DNA of 64,000 nucleotides from an uncultured Phocaeicola sp. (GTDB lineage: Bacteria > Bacteroidota > Bacteroidia > Bacteroidales > Bacteroidaceae), in the NCBI GenBank assembly GCA_948956705.1, contig CARCZS010000011.1, positions 11,743 to 75,742 on the forward strand, given 5' to 3'. The notes beneath the pieces are model-generated. The model saw nothing but the letters and a program-made list of their open reading frames with translations. It had not been told where the DNA came from and did no database searches. The position numbers and the translations under genes are program-made. Of this stretch, positions 26,715 to 36,127 are shown in pieces; position 1 is the first letter of the stretch; every line of letters starts with the position of its first letter.

Positions 26715-26743
26715 TTGTTTTGTCTGTACGAAAACTATCTTTG
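26715..26743 (+). promoter_or_regulatory. Promoter of putative sRNA D
   Basis: TTG at 26715-26717, an 18-base spacer, TATCTTTG at 26736-26743. Confidence 0.68.
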
Positions 26744-26748
26744 CTTTC

Positions 26749-26960
26749 GCATGCTCCATGAACAAACTACAGCAAAAGCATGTAGCAAATTAGTGGGACA
26801 ATTCATGGGATATGCTTGAAGCAAAAGACATAAAGCTCTAAATATCAACACAATAACTTAGCAAAGAAAATCCTAAGCAGATCACTGAAAGACAAGTCAA
26901 AACAATACTTTAAGAAAACAACTCCTGCAATACCTTGATATTGTAGGAGTTGTTTTCTTT
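26749..26960 (+). ncRNA. Putative small RNA D (GCAGATCAC member)
   Basis: About 212 bases with no supported ORF. The core AAGCAGATCACTGAAAGAC (26875-26893) is one base different from copies B and C in its nine-base centre. The terminator is strong: AAAACAACTCC... (26915-26932) pairs over 18 bp with 26939-26956, with one G-U pair, ending in TTTTCTTT. An internal pair, GCATGC...GCATGT, is possible near 26749-26782. The terminator may also serve the converging arsenic operon. Confidence 0.65.
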
Positions 26961-27027
26961 GTATAGTGTCCGTGACCAAAGACACGATAATTTAAGAGAA
27001 CTTAAAACTCATAAGCCGACTATGGCA

Positions 27028-27996
27028 CTATAACACAATGTTATAAAGATAACCTAATACAATAATAAATAAGGTTATCAATCCAAAGAAAATACCAATC
27101 AGCCGCCAAGTCATTACTTTTTTCAACAGCGTAGCTTCGGGCAGTGATAGCCCAACAACCGCCATCATAAAAGCAATTGCCGTTCCTATAGGAATGCCCT
27201 TAGCTACAAAAACTTCAATCACCGGCACTATTCCGGCAGCATTGGCATACATTGGAACGGCCAACACAACTGATAAAGGAACAGCAAACCAGTTATCCTT
27301 AGACATATATTGTTCAAAAAATCCTTCCGGCACATAACCGTGCATAAACGCACCAATGCCAATGCCGATAAGGATATACAGAAGTACCCCTCTGACAATC
27401 CCCCAGGCTTCTTGCATAATAATCGGCAATCGTCTAAAGAACGGAGTATGCTCTTTTTCCCATGCTCCAGAGTCGGACGTTGAATTTTGCTGTATTTGTT
27501 TTACCCAATCACTCAAATAAGGCTCCAATTTCATCTTACCCAAAATAAGTCCGCCTGTCATACCCAACAGAATACCACTAATCACATAGATAAAGGTAAT
27601 GCGTAACCCAAAAGTACCAATAAACATAGCAACGGCAACCTCATTCACCAAAGGCGAAGTTATCAGATAGGCAAATGTTACTCCCAAAGGAATACCCCCT
27701 TTCACAAATCCGATAAACAGCGGTATGGAGGAACAGGAACAGAACGGGGTAATAGCACCAAATAAGGCGGCAAAGAAATATTGCAATCCATATAATTTGC
27801 GGGAAGTCAAATAATTGCGCAAACGTTCTATCGGGAAATAGGCATTAATAACACCCATTATCACGCTGATAAAAAATAATAATATCAAAATCTTTATCGT
27901 ATCATAAAAGAAGAAGTTAACAGCTTCTCCTAAAGCTGTTGAAGCATCCAACCCGAAGATGTCATACACCAGCCAATCAGCAAATCTTTGTATCAT
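27028..27996 (-). CDS. ArsP/DUF318-type permease
   Basis: A 322-residue inner-membrane protein with about eight hydrophobic helices. The motif TPFCSCSSIPLFIGFVKGGIPLG near residue 85 is typical of the YraQ/ArsP permease family. It is the last gene of the arsenic operon, 45 bases after arsC. ArsP exports trivalent organoarsenicals in some bacteria, and related permeases export arsenite or other metalloids. Export of arsenic species is inferred from the family and operon. Confidence 0.82.
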   Translation of the reverse strand: MIQRFADWLVYDIFGLDASTALGEAVNFFFYDTIKILILLFFISVIMGVINAYFPIERLRNYLTSRKLYGLQYFFAALFGAITPFCSCSSIPLFIGFVKGGIPLGVTFAYLITSPLVNEVAVAMFIGTFGLRITFIYVISGILLGMTGGLILGKMKLEPYLSDWVKQIQQNSTSDSGAWEKEHTPFFRRLPIIMQEAWGIVRGVLLYILIGIGIGAFMHGYVPEGFFEQYMSKDNWFAVPLSVVLAVPMYANAAGIVPVIEVFVAKGIPIGTAIAFMMAVVGLSLPEATLLKKVMTWRLIGIFFGLITLFIIVLGYLYNIVL

Positions 27997-28041
27997 AACC
28001 TTATTGTTATTTGTAATAACACGAACAACCTGTCTAAGAAA

Positions 28042-28491
28042 TTAGCGGCTACAAGCACATTCAGGCAATTCTTGTTTTTTTATCTCCGTAATGTAGAACT
28101 TGGTAAATTCATTCTTGATTTCATTACGCACTCTTTCAAATTCACTTTTGATAAAGTCAATTGTTCCTATTGCTTCCGAGGGGTCGTCAAAACCAATATG
28201 CAACCGTTTCCCTACATTACCTGCAAAAGCAGGGCATGTTTCATTAGCATTACCACATACGGTTATCACATAATCCCATGTGTCACTTAAATAAGTTGCC
28301 ACATCGGTAGGAATATGCCTACTTATGTCAATACCAACTTCTGCCATTGCTTCAACAGCCCAAGGATTAACTTTCTCTGCCGGATGCGTACCAGCCGAAA
28401 GCACTTGTATATTCTTATCAAACGATTGCAGGAAGCCATGCGCCATTTGACTGCGGCAACTATTTCCTGTACATAAAATCAAAATCCTCAT
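28042..28491 (-). CDS. arsC: Arsenate reductase, low-molecular-weight phosphatase type
   Basis: A 149-residue protein beginning MRILILCTGNSCRSQMAHGF, the CX5R phosphatase-like site of thioredoxin-linked ArsC. Further cysteines occur at VITVCGNANETCPAF, the pair used for disulfide relay. It reduces arsenate to arsenite with electrons from thioredoxin. The ATG at 28491 overlaps the end of the upstream gene by 4 bases. The tail CACSR carries extra cysteines. Confidence 0.88.
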   Translation of the reverse strand: MRILILCTGNSCRSQMAHGFLQSFDKNIQVLSAGTHPAEKVNPWAVEAMAEVGIDISRHIPTDVATYLSDTWDYVITVCGNANETCPAFAGNVGKRLHIGFDDPSEAIGTIDFIKSEFERVRNEIKNEFTKFYITEIKKQELPECACSR

Positions 28492-29201
28492 ATTATACCC
28501 CAATTTATCAATCCATAATAAATGCCTACCAAGAGAAACAGTATAGCTACCACATAATTGAACCACTTCTGAAAAGTCTGCACCCGATTATAAAACTTTC
28601 CTATCCCTGCTACACTGTATGCCAAGATCCAAGCAACAAGCATAACCGGAAGCCCTGTTGCCAATGCAAAAATGACAGGCAACAAATACCCCTCACTTTC
28701 CATAGCCGACATGGGAATAAGCATACCAAAATAGAATAGCCCACTGGTAGGACAAAATGCCATGGCAAACAATATCCCCAGCAACAAGCTGCCCCATGAG
28801 CCTTTTAGTTTTTCTGTCTTTTCAGTAGCGGAAAATCCGAACCTGGGTAATTGCAATTTATCGCCGAATAGCATAAACAACCCTATCAACACCAAAGCAG
28901 GAGCAAGCAGCAGTTCTCCCCATTCGCTGATACCTTTTTGTATGGCAAACATATCCGCACCTTTTCGGAGTATTGCGATAAGTATTGCGCCTAATGCGGA
29001 ATAAGCCAATACACGCCCTAAAGTGTATAGAATACCATTTGTAAATATCCGGTTGCGGTTATCTATATCCTTACTGATAAATCCGATAGCGGTAATGTTG
29101 GTAGCCAATGGACAAGGACTTACAGCAGTCAGCAGACCTAGCAGAAAAGCGGTAATAACAGGTATTTCACTATTATCCAACCATGTTTGTAAGTGTTCCA
29201 T
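28488..29201 (-). CDS. ArsG-like / CcdA-type membrane protein
   Basis: A 237-residue protein with about six membrane helices and the DsbD/CcdA-type motif SPCPLATNITAIGFISKD (about 28-45) and a second cysteine motif AFCPTSGLFY. In Bacteroides arsenic operons this type is named ArsG, reported to act with ArsE and ArsF in resistance to nitro-aromatic arsenicals. It may move electrons across the membrane to the ArsF-like protein, or export the reduced product. Which one applies here cannot be told from sequence. Confidence 0.75.
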   Translation of the reverse strand: MEHLQTWLDNSEIPVITAFLLGLLTAVSPCPLATNITAIGFISKDIDNRNRIFTNGILYTLGRVLAYSALGAILIAILRKGADMFAIQKGISEWGELLLAPALVLIGLFMLFGDKLQLPRFGFSATEKTEKLKGSWGSLLLGILFAMAFCPTSGLFYFGMLIPMSAMESEGYLLPVIFALATGLPVMLVAWILAYSVAGIGKFYNRVQTFQKWFNYVVAILFLLVGIYYGLINWGII

Positions 29202-29210
29202 AAAACTGCG

Positions 29211-29615
29211 TTATTTTAGCAACTGATTGATTTTCTGCTTTAATTCTTTCTTGAATGCCACTGTATTGTTTCGGGCATTTTGAAAGCCGAAGCGTGTCAT
29301 ATCGTTACGTTCTTCTTTGCCGTTCTTCCATTTATTAACATAAAGAGATGACCAGCTTACACGATATTTCTCTGCCAGCTTTTCACCTTCAGGAGTTGAA
29401 ATATCTATTTCCTTGAAACGAAGTTTGCCATTTTTGACCAATTCCGCCAAATCTGTATCAACTACTTCTTTCGTGTGTTTCTCAATGGCTTTACAAGTCA
29501 CACAACGTTGTTTCCCATGAAAATAAAGAACTTCCACATAGGTATCTGTCGCAACCTGAGCCATTCCCCAAATAGAAAACAAGCAAGCAATAGTAAGGAA
29601 CAAAAAGCGTTTCAT
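29211..29615 (-). CDS. ArsF-like periplasmic thioredoxin-fold protein
   Basis: A 134-residue protein with a signal peptide (KRFLFLTIACLFSIWGMAQ) and a thioredoxin-like CxxC at QRCVTCKA. It fits the ArsF family, described as a subunit for nitroreduction of organoarsenicals. The ATG at 29615 is chosen over a GTG immediately before it. It lies between the small thioredoxin and the ArsG-like gene, 9 bases from each neighbour. Confidence 0.75.
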   Translation of the reverse strand: MKRFLFLTIACLFSIWGMAQVATDTYVEVLYFHGKQRCVTCKAIEKHTKEVVDTDLAELVKNGKLRFKEIDISTPEGEKLAEKYRVSWSSLYVNKWKNGKEERNDMTRFGFQNARNNTVAFKKELKQKINQLLK

Positions 29616-29626
29616 CACAATCTGAT

Positions 29627-29857
29627 TTACTTGGTTAATACTTCTTTTACCTCTTTGGCTGAAAGTTTGCCTTTTGCCACTACTTTACCATCTACTACAA
29701 GAGCCGGAAGTGTCATTACATTGTATTCCATAATCTTCATCAAATCTTCCTCTTTGGTAACTACCGCCTCCAAAGACAATTCTTTTACTACTTGCTCAAC
29801 TGTGGCATACAAGGCTTTGCAACCTGCGCAACCTGTTCCTAAGACTTTAATTTCCAT
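29627..29857 (-). CDS. Small redox-active thioredoxin-like protein
   Basis: A 76-residue protein of the thioredoxin_3 type: MEIKVLGTGCAGCKAL has the CxxC at residues 10-13 and LPALVVDG is the cis-proline strand. Position and size match ArsE of arsEFG operons. It probably passes electrons to ArsC or to the ArsF/ArsG-like pair. Confidence 0.82.
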   Translation of the reverse strand: MEIKVLGTGCAGCKALYATVEQVVKELSLEAVVTKEEDLMKIMEYNVMTLPALVVDGKVVAKGKLSAKEVKEVLTK

Positions 29858-29927
29858 AATCTATAAATTTATCACATTAAACGTAATTCGCAAAACAACG
29901 AACGTCAAGATTAAAAAAAGGGGACTA

Positions 29928-30254
29928 TCAGCAACACTCCCCCGATTTACAGATACATTGCCCGAAAAACTCCTTAAAGAGTTCACGAGCCAGCTGCCAA
30001 TTCTCCCGGTTGATGCAATATTTCACTTTAGGCGTTTCCACCTCTCCTTGTATAAGTCCGGCATCTTTCAACTCTTTCAAATGTTGGGACACCGTTGCTT
30101 TAGCGATAGGGAGCTCTTCGTGAATATCCCCAAAATAACACGCTTTCTGCTTTGCCAAAAAGTGCATAATGGCAATCCGGGCAGGATGTCCCAATGCTTT
30201 GGCAAATCTTGCCAACTGCTCTTGCGTAACTGTATAGTCTTTCTTTTCTTCCAT
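29928..30254 (-). CDS. arsR: ArsR-family arsenic-responsive repressor
   Basis: A 108-residue winged-helix protein starting at the ATG at 30254. The recognition region is ELPIAKATVSQHLKELKDAGLI. Cysteines at KACYFGD and the tail CICKSGECC could bind arsenite and release the protein from DNA. It is first in the arsenic operon and has a good operator just upstream (30264-30287). Confidence 0.88.
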   Translation of the reverse strand: MEEKKDYTVTQEQLARFAKALGHPARIAIMHFLAKQKACYFGDIHEELPIAKATVSQHLKELKDAGLIQGEVETPKVKYCINRENWQLARELFKEFFGQCICKSGECC

Positions 30255-30263
30255 ATTTTGTAT

Positions 30264-30287
30264 ATCGTTCGCAAATATACGAACAAT
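30264..30287. promoter_or_regulatory. ArsR operator
   Basis: ATCGTTCG (30264-30271) and CGAACAAT (30280-30287) form an inverted repeat with an 8-base gap, 9 bases before the arsR start on the minus strand. Type and spacing fit an ArsR site. Confidence 0.72.
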
Positions 30288-30334
30288 ATTAAAAGAAACA
30301 AATTCCATTATGCTTTTTCTCATTTTTTTCCCCT

Positions 30335-31699
30335 TTAATCACTTGGTGACAAAGCTCCGGTAGCCTTCAGATATTCCACATAACTCAAATAGAGTCGAAA
30401 ATGAGTGTCCACTTGTGTACTATAGGCCTGTTGCCATAAAGTTTGAGCTTCAAGATAATCTGATAAAGTTTCCAAGCCCACTTCATACTGCTTCTTGCTG
30501 ACCCTCATGTTCTCTTCCGCTTGTTGAAGGGAACGGTCGGAAAGTTCACTTTCCAAACGGGCCTCATCCAGATTGTTGACCGCCAAAGTCAGCTCCAACA
30601 GCATTTTCTCATTCATATCAGCCTGTTCCAAGCGAGTCTGTTCCAACTTAGCTTTGGCGGCACGCACTTTATTGATACGTTCGCCAAAGTGAAAAAGAGG
30701 GACACTGACATTCAGCAAGACAGAGAATCCTCCTTTATACAAGAATGTTTCATCATTCACTTCCAAACCGTGAATATAATTATATGAGCCTTTAACGCCA
30801 ACCTTAGGCAACAGTTCGCTACGGTTCAATTTCACTTGCTGTTTTGCCATGTCTACTTGTTTGTTCAAGATACCATATTCGGGACGAGCTGTAATGTCTG
30901 ACACCTGCATCATCATATCCTCTTTTACCTCAGGATAGTCTCCCGAAACCTGTATATCGGCTATCAAAGGTTTTCCTATGAAATGACACAAATTCATTGT
31001 CGCCAGACGCAATGCATTCTCCGCTTTTCGCATATTGAGTTCGCTTTCATTCAATTTCACCTGCACTTTCAACACATCATTTTGAGGCTTTAACCCATGA
31101 CGGTATGCACTCCCCACATTCTTATGCAACTCGGTCAGCACGGCATGATACTTATCAGCCACTTTCTTCATTTCCCTTGCTTTAACCACTTGGGCATACG
31201 CCTTATCTGTATTTAAAATAACGGTAGTAGCGGTCAAGGTTTCGTTCATCTGTGCCATCTCCTTACCCAATACAGACATTTTATAGGCTGCCGTAATCTT
31301 TCCTCCCATGTAGAGGGGTTGTTCAACTTCCACGCCACCCATATAGACAAGCCCGATTTTATACTTTAAATCAATTCCCGGGAAATAGGCAAAACCACCA
31401 TTCGGCAGAAATTGGCCGGATGCATTGGGCATAAATACCGGCAGATTTCCTCCTGCTATGCCATAATGTCCGTCGGCGCTGCTATATATACCGGTTCCAC
31501 CCGCTGTAATATTCGGGAAAAAGTTTCCTTTATAACTTTTGACCATATATCGTGCACTTTCCGTCTGCCGGGCAGAAGCTGCTATTTCTTTATTGTATCG
31601 AAGAGCCATCTCACGGCATTGCTCCAAACTCAATACTTCTTGAGAAAAAAGAGGCAATGAGCAAATCAAAGCACCAATCAGAATAGATATCTTTTTCAT
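30335..31699 (-). CDS. TolC-family outer-membrane efflux protein
   Basis: A 454-residue protein with a signal peptide (KKISILIGALICSLPLFSQ) and two repeated helical OEP domains, with LEQCREMALRYNKEI near the N-terminus and VGLETLSDYLEAQ near the C-terminus. It forms the outer-membrane channel of the RND pump encoded upstream. Its start overlaps the RND gene by 4 bases. Confidence 0.9.
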   Translation of the reverse strand: MKKISILIGALICSLPLFSQEVLSLEQCREMALRYNKEIAASARQTESARYMVKSYKGNFFPNITAGGTGIYSSADGHYGIAGGNLPVFMPNASGQFLPNGGFAYFPGIDLKYKIGLVYMGGVEVEQPLYMGGKITAAYKMSVLGKEMAQMNETLTATTVILNTDKAYAQVVKAREMKKVADKYHAVLTELHKNVGSAYRHGLKPQNDVLKVQVKLNESELNMRKAENALRLATMNLCHFIGKPLIADIQVSGDYPEVKEDMMMQVSDITARPEYGILNKQVDMAKQQVKLNRSELLPKVGVKGSYNYIHGLEVNDETFLYKGGFSVLLNVSVPLFHFGERINKVRAAKAKLEQTRLEQADMNEKMLLELTLAVNNLDEARLESELSDRSLQQAEENMRVSKKQYEVGLETLSDYLEAQTLWQQAYSTQVDTHFRLYLSYVEYLKATGALSPSD

Positions 31700-34600
31700 T
31701 TGTCTGTCTGTTTTATATGAAAAAATAATGCATAAAGAACAGGAATAAACAGTAATGTTATGAGTGTACCAAACAGTAATCCTCCCATGATGGCGGCTGC
31801 CAATGAACCAAACATAGCATCTGTCAGTAGAGGAATCATGCCCAGAATAGTAGTCAGAGAAGCCATCATCACTGGGCGCAAACGACTTTGCGAACTATCG
31901 ATTAATGCTGTCATCGGTTCAACTCCCCGGCCTATCTGCAACGTTATTTCATCCATCAGTACAATACCATTTTTAATCAGCATACCTATCAATCCCAGCG
32001 TCCCTACTATCGCAACAAAGTTAAATGTCTTTCCGGTGAGTAGCATGACTGCTACCACTCCCACAAAAACAAGAGGAATACAACAGAAAATAATAATCGG
32101 TTTACGATAATCCTTAAACAGCATAATCAAGATAGCAATCATCAGGATAACAGCTAATGGAAAATTCTTAAACAAATATTTCATAGAATCCGTACTGGCT
32201 ATCTTTTCTCCCTGCCAACACAATGTATAACCTTCGGGTAAAGGAATGTTCTCTATCTGCGAAGCAACGGCCAATCGTGCCTGTTCGGTTTCAAGTCCCG
32301 GAGCCGGAGAACACTGCACACGCTGACTTCTTTGTCCGTTATAGCGCGGCACCACAGGGTCCTCCCATCTGACGTCTACCCCTTTGCTGATTTGTTTCAA
32401 TGGAGTGCTACCCATGATTCCTTCCACAAGTTCTTCTTTTGACAGTGTACCCGCTTTTAGTTTTACCATCATTTCTTCATTCAGCAGGCCATTGAGCGAA
32501 GGCAGGGAAGAGAACACCTGCGTATTACCCAAGTCTTCTATCGGGTCGCCTTCCTCATTCAGACATTTCAGATAAATTGTATTGGCATGGATTCCCTCAT
32601 AGAATGAACCGATAGGGATTCCACCGGTAGCAGTCAGCAGCGAAAGGCTGACATCATTACGGCTCAGTCCTAAAGCGCGCGCAGCCGGCTGGTCGTATTC
32701 TATAGTCAGCACCGGGACTTGCGGTTCCCAGTCTGTTGTCACAAGACGTACCTCGGGGGTATTCTCCATAATATGGCGTGCACTGTCTGCCAAACGATGC
32801 AATACTGCCGGGTCAGGCCCCATAAACTGCGCCTCGATAGGGTATTTCTTGAACATCAGATTATAACGCTTCAAATTGACATAAGCATCAGGATATGCCC
32901 GTGACAGATAAGACTGAATCTCATCCATATTCTCCACCAGTTCTTCCGGTGAAGTAAAATCCACAATCAATTCCCCATAAGACAAAGAAGGATTGGCGAT
33001 ACTCCGTACCAAATTATAACGTCCGGGAGTTCCGCCAACAGAAGTTGTAACATGGGTTATTTCCTCCCTGCCCTTCAAATATGCCTCGATTTCCTGCAAA
33101 TCACGGACAACTTGTGTAGAATTAGTTCCTTCGGGCAGTTTATACTCCATATAAAGCTGATTGTAGACCATATCAGGAAAGAATCCCTGTCTCATATAAC
33201 CATAGCCCCAAAGCGACAATCCCAACAAACCGACCATGGCAAATACAAAACTCCAACGATGAGCCAGGCCAAAGCGAAGGGCAGTCCTCAAATAAGCATA
33301 AACACGTCCTTTGTACACTCTGACATTCGCCTCCCCAGTCGTTTTCTCACTTTTCAGCCTCCGGTCCGCCATCAGGGGAACATGAATCAATGCCAATATC
33401 CAACTCAACAATAACGATACTGCCAATACAATGAAGAGGTCACGCGTATAGACTCCTGCCGTATCCGGTGACATATAAATAGGCAGAAAAGCAATGATGG
33501 CAATCAGAGTGGCCCCCAGCAATGGCATCACCGTTTGTTTCCCAATGGCTGTCATTGCCTCCATGCGGGACTTCCCAGACTTCAGGTCAACCAGAATACC
33601 GTCAATAATCACAATGGCATTATCCACCAACATCCCCATTGCCAGCACAAATGCCGCCAAAGACACACGCTGCATCGTGCCACCGGCAAACAGCAGGAAC
33701 AAGAACGAGCCAAACACAGTTACTATCAGGCTTATTCCAATGATAACCCCACTTTTGAATCCCATTGCCAACATCAGAATGAGCACAACTATAATTACAG
33801 ACTCTATTAAGTTGATAACAAATGTACCTAACGAATCCCCCACACGTTCCGGCTGATAAAACACTTTATGACACTCCACTCCTGCCGGCAAACGATTCTC
33901 TTTCAAATGTTCCAATTTCTTTGCTACCGCATTTCCCACCTTAATGATGTCCGTACCGCTGGAGGCCGCCACCAGCAATCCCAGTGCCTGTTCGCCATCA
34001 TAAAACAATTCATTGCGGGTGGGCTTCTCATAACTTTTTTCTATTCGTGCGATATCACGCAGGCGCAACTGGTCATCATCATGCCCCTGAATCAGCATAT
34101 TTCCAATATCGTCCACCGTTTTAAACTTATCATTGACCGTTACACGGATACGGTTATCTCCATTCTCATAGTATCCTGTATAGGTCGTTTTGTTCTGTCC
34201 GTTCAATGTGGCAAGCACTTCAGCAGGCTTCACTCCTAAATTTGCCATTCGATCCTGCAATAAAGAGATGTTGATACATTCCGGTCTTGTGCCGTAGAGC
34301 TCCACTCGGTCCACACCCTCCAAATCACTTACCTCCCTCTTGATAAGTTCTGCATAATCAGATAGTTCCCTGCCCGTCAGTCCGTCTCCGGTCAGAGCAT
34401 AGAACATCCCATATACATTGCCGAAATCATCTTTCACCATCGGTGTACTTGCTCCCGGAGGGAGCAAAGCACAAGCATCACTCACCTTACGCCGCAACAT
34501 ATCCCAACATTGCTCCACATCCTCATCCTTAACCGTGCTCAACAATTCTATCTGAATAATAGACAAATCATTATAAGAATAACTCTCCACATTGTCTATA

Positions 34601-34827
34601 TTGCCCATTGTACGAATCTTTTTTTCCAGCACATCCGTCACTTCCAATTCCACCTGATGTGCCGATGCTCCCGGATAAGTAGTGACCACCATAGCCAGTT
34701 TCACTTTAACTTCCGGGTCTTCCAGCTTACTCATCTCATAGCAAGAATAAACGCCCCCCAAAAGAAGCACAGCCACCAGAAAGTAAACCAAGTTCCGATT
34801 CTGAAAAGCCCATTTACTAATATCCAT
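31696..34827 (-). CDS. RND-family efflux transporter, inner-membrane pump
   Basis: A 1043-residue AcrB/HAE1-type pump. The first helix begins AFQNRNLVYFLVAVLLL. The TM4-type segment carries the proton-relay aspartate (GMLVDNAIVIIDGI), a second half repeats the fold, and GLIGMLIKNGIVLMDE marks the matching later segment. It exports a small molecule through the TolC-like channel. The substrate is not visible. The ATG at 34827 is used; a GTG precedes it. It shares one base with the stop of the adaptor gene. Confidence 0.92.
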   Translation of the reverse strand: MDISKWAFQNRNLVYFLVAVLLLGGVYSCYEMSKLEDPEVKVKLAMVVTTYPGASAHQVELEVTDVLEKKIRTMGNIDNVESYSYNDLSIIQIELLSTVKDEDVEQCWDMLRRKVSDACALLPPGASTPMVKDDFGNVYGMFYALTGDGLTGRELSDYAELIKREVSDLEGVDRVELYGTRPECINISLLQDRMANLGVKPAEVLATLNGQNKTTYTGYYENGDNRIRVTVNDKFKTVDDIGNMLIQGHDDDQLRLRDIARIEKSYEKPTRNELFYDGEQALGLLVAASSGTDIIKVGNAVAKKLEHLKENRLPAGVECHKVFYQPERVGDSLGTFVINLIESVIIVVLILMLAMGFKSGVIIGISLIVTVFGSFLFLLFAGGTMQRVSLAAFVLAMGMLVDNAIVIIDGILVDLKSGKSRMEAMTAIGKQTVMPLLGATLIAIIAFLPIYMSPDTAGVYTRDLFIVLAVSLLLSWILALIHVPLMADRRLKSEKTTGEANVRVYKGRVYAYLRTALRFGLAHRWSFVFAMVGLLGLSLWGYGYMRQGFFPDMVYNQLYMEYKLPEGTNSTQVVRDLQEIEAYLKGREEITHVTTSVGGTPGRYNLVRSIANPSLSYGELIVDFTSPEELVENMDEIQSYLSRAYPDAYVNLKRYNLMFKKYPIEAQFMGPDPAVLHRLADSARHIMENTPEVRLVTTDWEPQVPVLTIEYDQPAARALGLSRNDVSLSLLTATGGIPIGSFYEGIHANTIYLKCLNEEGDPIEDLGNTQVFSSLPSLNGLLNEEMMVKLKAGTLSKEELVEGIMGSTPLKQISKGVDVRWEDPVVPRYNGQRSQRVQCSPAPGLETEQARLAVASQIENIPLPEGYTLCWQGEKIASTDSMKYLFKNFPLAVILMIAILIMLFKDYRKPIIIFCCIPLVFVGVVAVMLLTGKTFNFVAIVGTLGLIGMLIKNGIVLMDEITLQIGRGVEPMTALIDSSQSRLRPVMMASLTTILGMIPLLTDAMFGSLAAAIMGGLLFGTLITLLFIPVLYALFFHIKQTDK

Positions 34828-35894
34828 CACAGCAGCCCTCCTACATTAGTTGATGTAACTGGCGGTAAAGGTTTCACCGCTTCTCCGTCCTCTATGTGAT
34901 GTGCCCCCGATGACACAACAAGTTCGCCCGGTTGCAATGCATCCGAAGTTATCACACTCCGTCCGTTGGTCAACAGCCTGAGTACAGTCACCTCACAGCT
35001 TCTTACCGTTCCTTTCGACGAATCATAAACAAACACCATTGCCTTTCCGTCTTTCCGCAAAACAGCCCCGCTCGATACAGACAAAGAACGAGTGTCACCT
35101 GCACTGCAGACAATAGTAACCATTGTATTCATTCCCGGAGAAGGAGAAGGACTGCCATCCGGAACAATTCTCAGTCTCATGGAATACAACTGATTAGCGT
35201 TTGCCTTAGGGGTAATGCTGATACATTCCAAAGGATAAATCTCACCCGGATAAATATCAAATGTAGCATGATAACGGTTGAACTGTGTGCGGCGGATATA
35301 CTCTGCTGCCGGAAGGTTTATTTCCACCTCCGGCGCACCCAGACTAATCATCGAGATAACCGGCATCCCTGCCCCTACCGTTTCATGTTCATCAAACAAA
35401 TGCTTTTGTACGAATCCGTCAAACGGAGCATAGAGACGCGTATATTCCAATTGGTCTTTGTGATGTTGATACTTAGCTGTTATCTGCTTCAGTCCATACA
35501 CAGCCTTGTCATTGGCATTGGGTGTAGTGCCATTGTCCTTATAAAGGGCCATCACACGTTCAGCCTCAGCTTTGACCTGCTGATACTCGGCTTCAGTCGC
35601 TTCCAGTTGTATCCGATAATCAGTAGGGTCAAGCTGTGCCAACAACTGGCCTTTCCTCACCCGGGCTCCGTCTTCCACACATATTTTGCCTATCGTTCCG
35701 CTTACCCTAAAAGATAAGCTGACATCCTGAGCAGCTTTCACTTTTCCCGGAAATTGCAAAGTAGTTTGCCCTTCAGCAGAAAGGATTGTATCTATCTTCA
35801 CTGTCTGCACTCTTTGAGTCTCTTTGGTATTATGACTGCAAGAAGCCGACATGACCATGAACGCACCTAATATAACAGGATAAAATAGTTTCAT
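34827..35894 (-). CDS. RND efflux periplasmic adaptor (MFP)
   Basis: A 355-residue lipoprotein-like adaptor: signal ending MSASCSHN with a lipobox cysteine near residue 19, a lipoyl-like half (TLQFPGKVKAAQDVSLSFRVSGTIGKI), a helical hairpin, and beta-barrel parts. It links the RND pump to the outer-membrane channel. It is first in the three-gene operon, with a palindrome in its promoter spacer. Confidence 0.9.
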   Translation of the reverse strand: MKLFYPVILGAFMVMSASCSHNTKETQRVQTVKIDTILSAEGQTTLQFPGKVKAAQDVSLSFRVSGTIGKICVEDGARVRKGQLLAQLDPTDYRIQLEATEAEYQQVKAEAERVMALYKDNGTTPNANDKAVYGLKQITAKYQHHKDQLEYTRLYAPFDGFVQKHLFDEHETVGAGMPVISMISLGAPEVEINLPAAEYIRRTQFNRYHATFDIYPGEIYPLECISITPKANANQLYSMRLRIVPDGSPSPSPGMNTMVTIVCSAGDTRSLSVSSGAVLRKDGKAMVFVYDSSKGTVRSCEVTVLRLLTNGRSVITSDALQPGELVVSSGAHHIEDGEAVKPLPPVTSTNVGGLL

Positions 35895-35919
35895 AGATTT
35901 AAGTTTTAGTGTTTTCCTG

Positions 35920-35946
35920 CAAATTTACCTTACTTAAATGAAGTAA
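35920..35946 (-). promoter_or_regulatory. Promoter and palindromic operator of the RND operon
   Basis: On the minus strand TAAATTTG (35920-35927) fits a -7 element. The dyad TTACTT-N5-AAGTAA (35930-35946) lies in the spacer just upstream, where a bound repressor would block transcription. No regulator gene is adjacent, so a distant TetR- or MarR-type protein is possible. Confidence 0.6.
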
Positions 35947-36076
35947 AAAAGGTCTATATGCTAAATTAACTGTTCTATTTGTCAACTTCCCCCATAAATC
36001 AGCACAAAACAAGAAGAAAGCCCTTTCGATTTGCCTGTTCTATTTCACGCTTTTAAGTATAAATAATGCCGATATC

Positions 36077-36107
36077 TTGGTCATCTTTAGAATAATAGAT
36101 ACCTTTG
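36077..36107 (+). promoter_or_regulatory. Promoter of the cardiolipin-synthase-like gene
   Basis: TTG 36077-36079, a 20-base spacer, TACCTTTG 36100-36107. It sets the start codon of the next gene downstream, at 36128. Confidence 0.78.
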
Positions 36108-36127
36108 CGACCTTAATTTCAAAAGCA

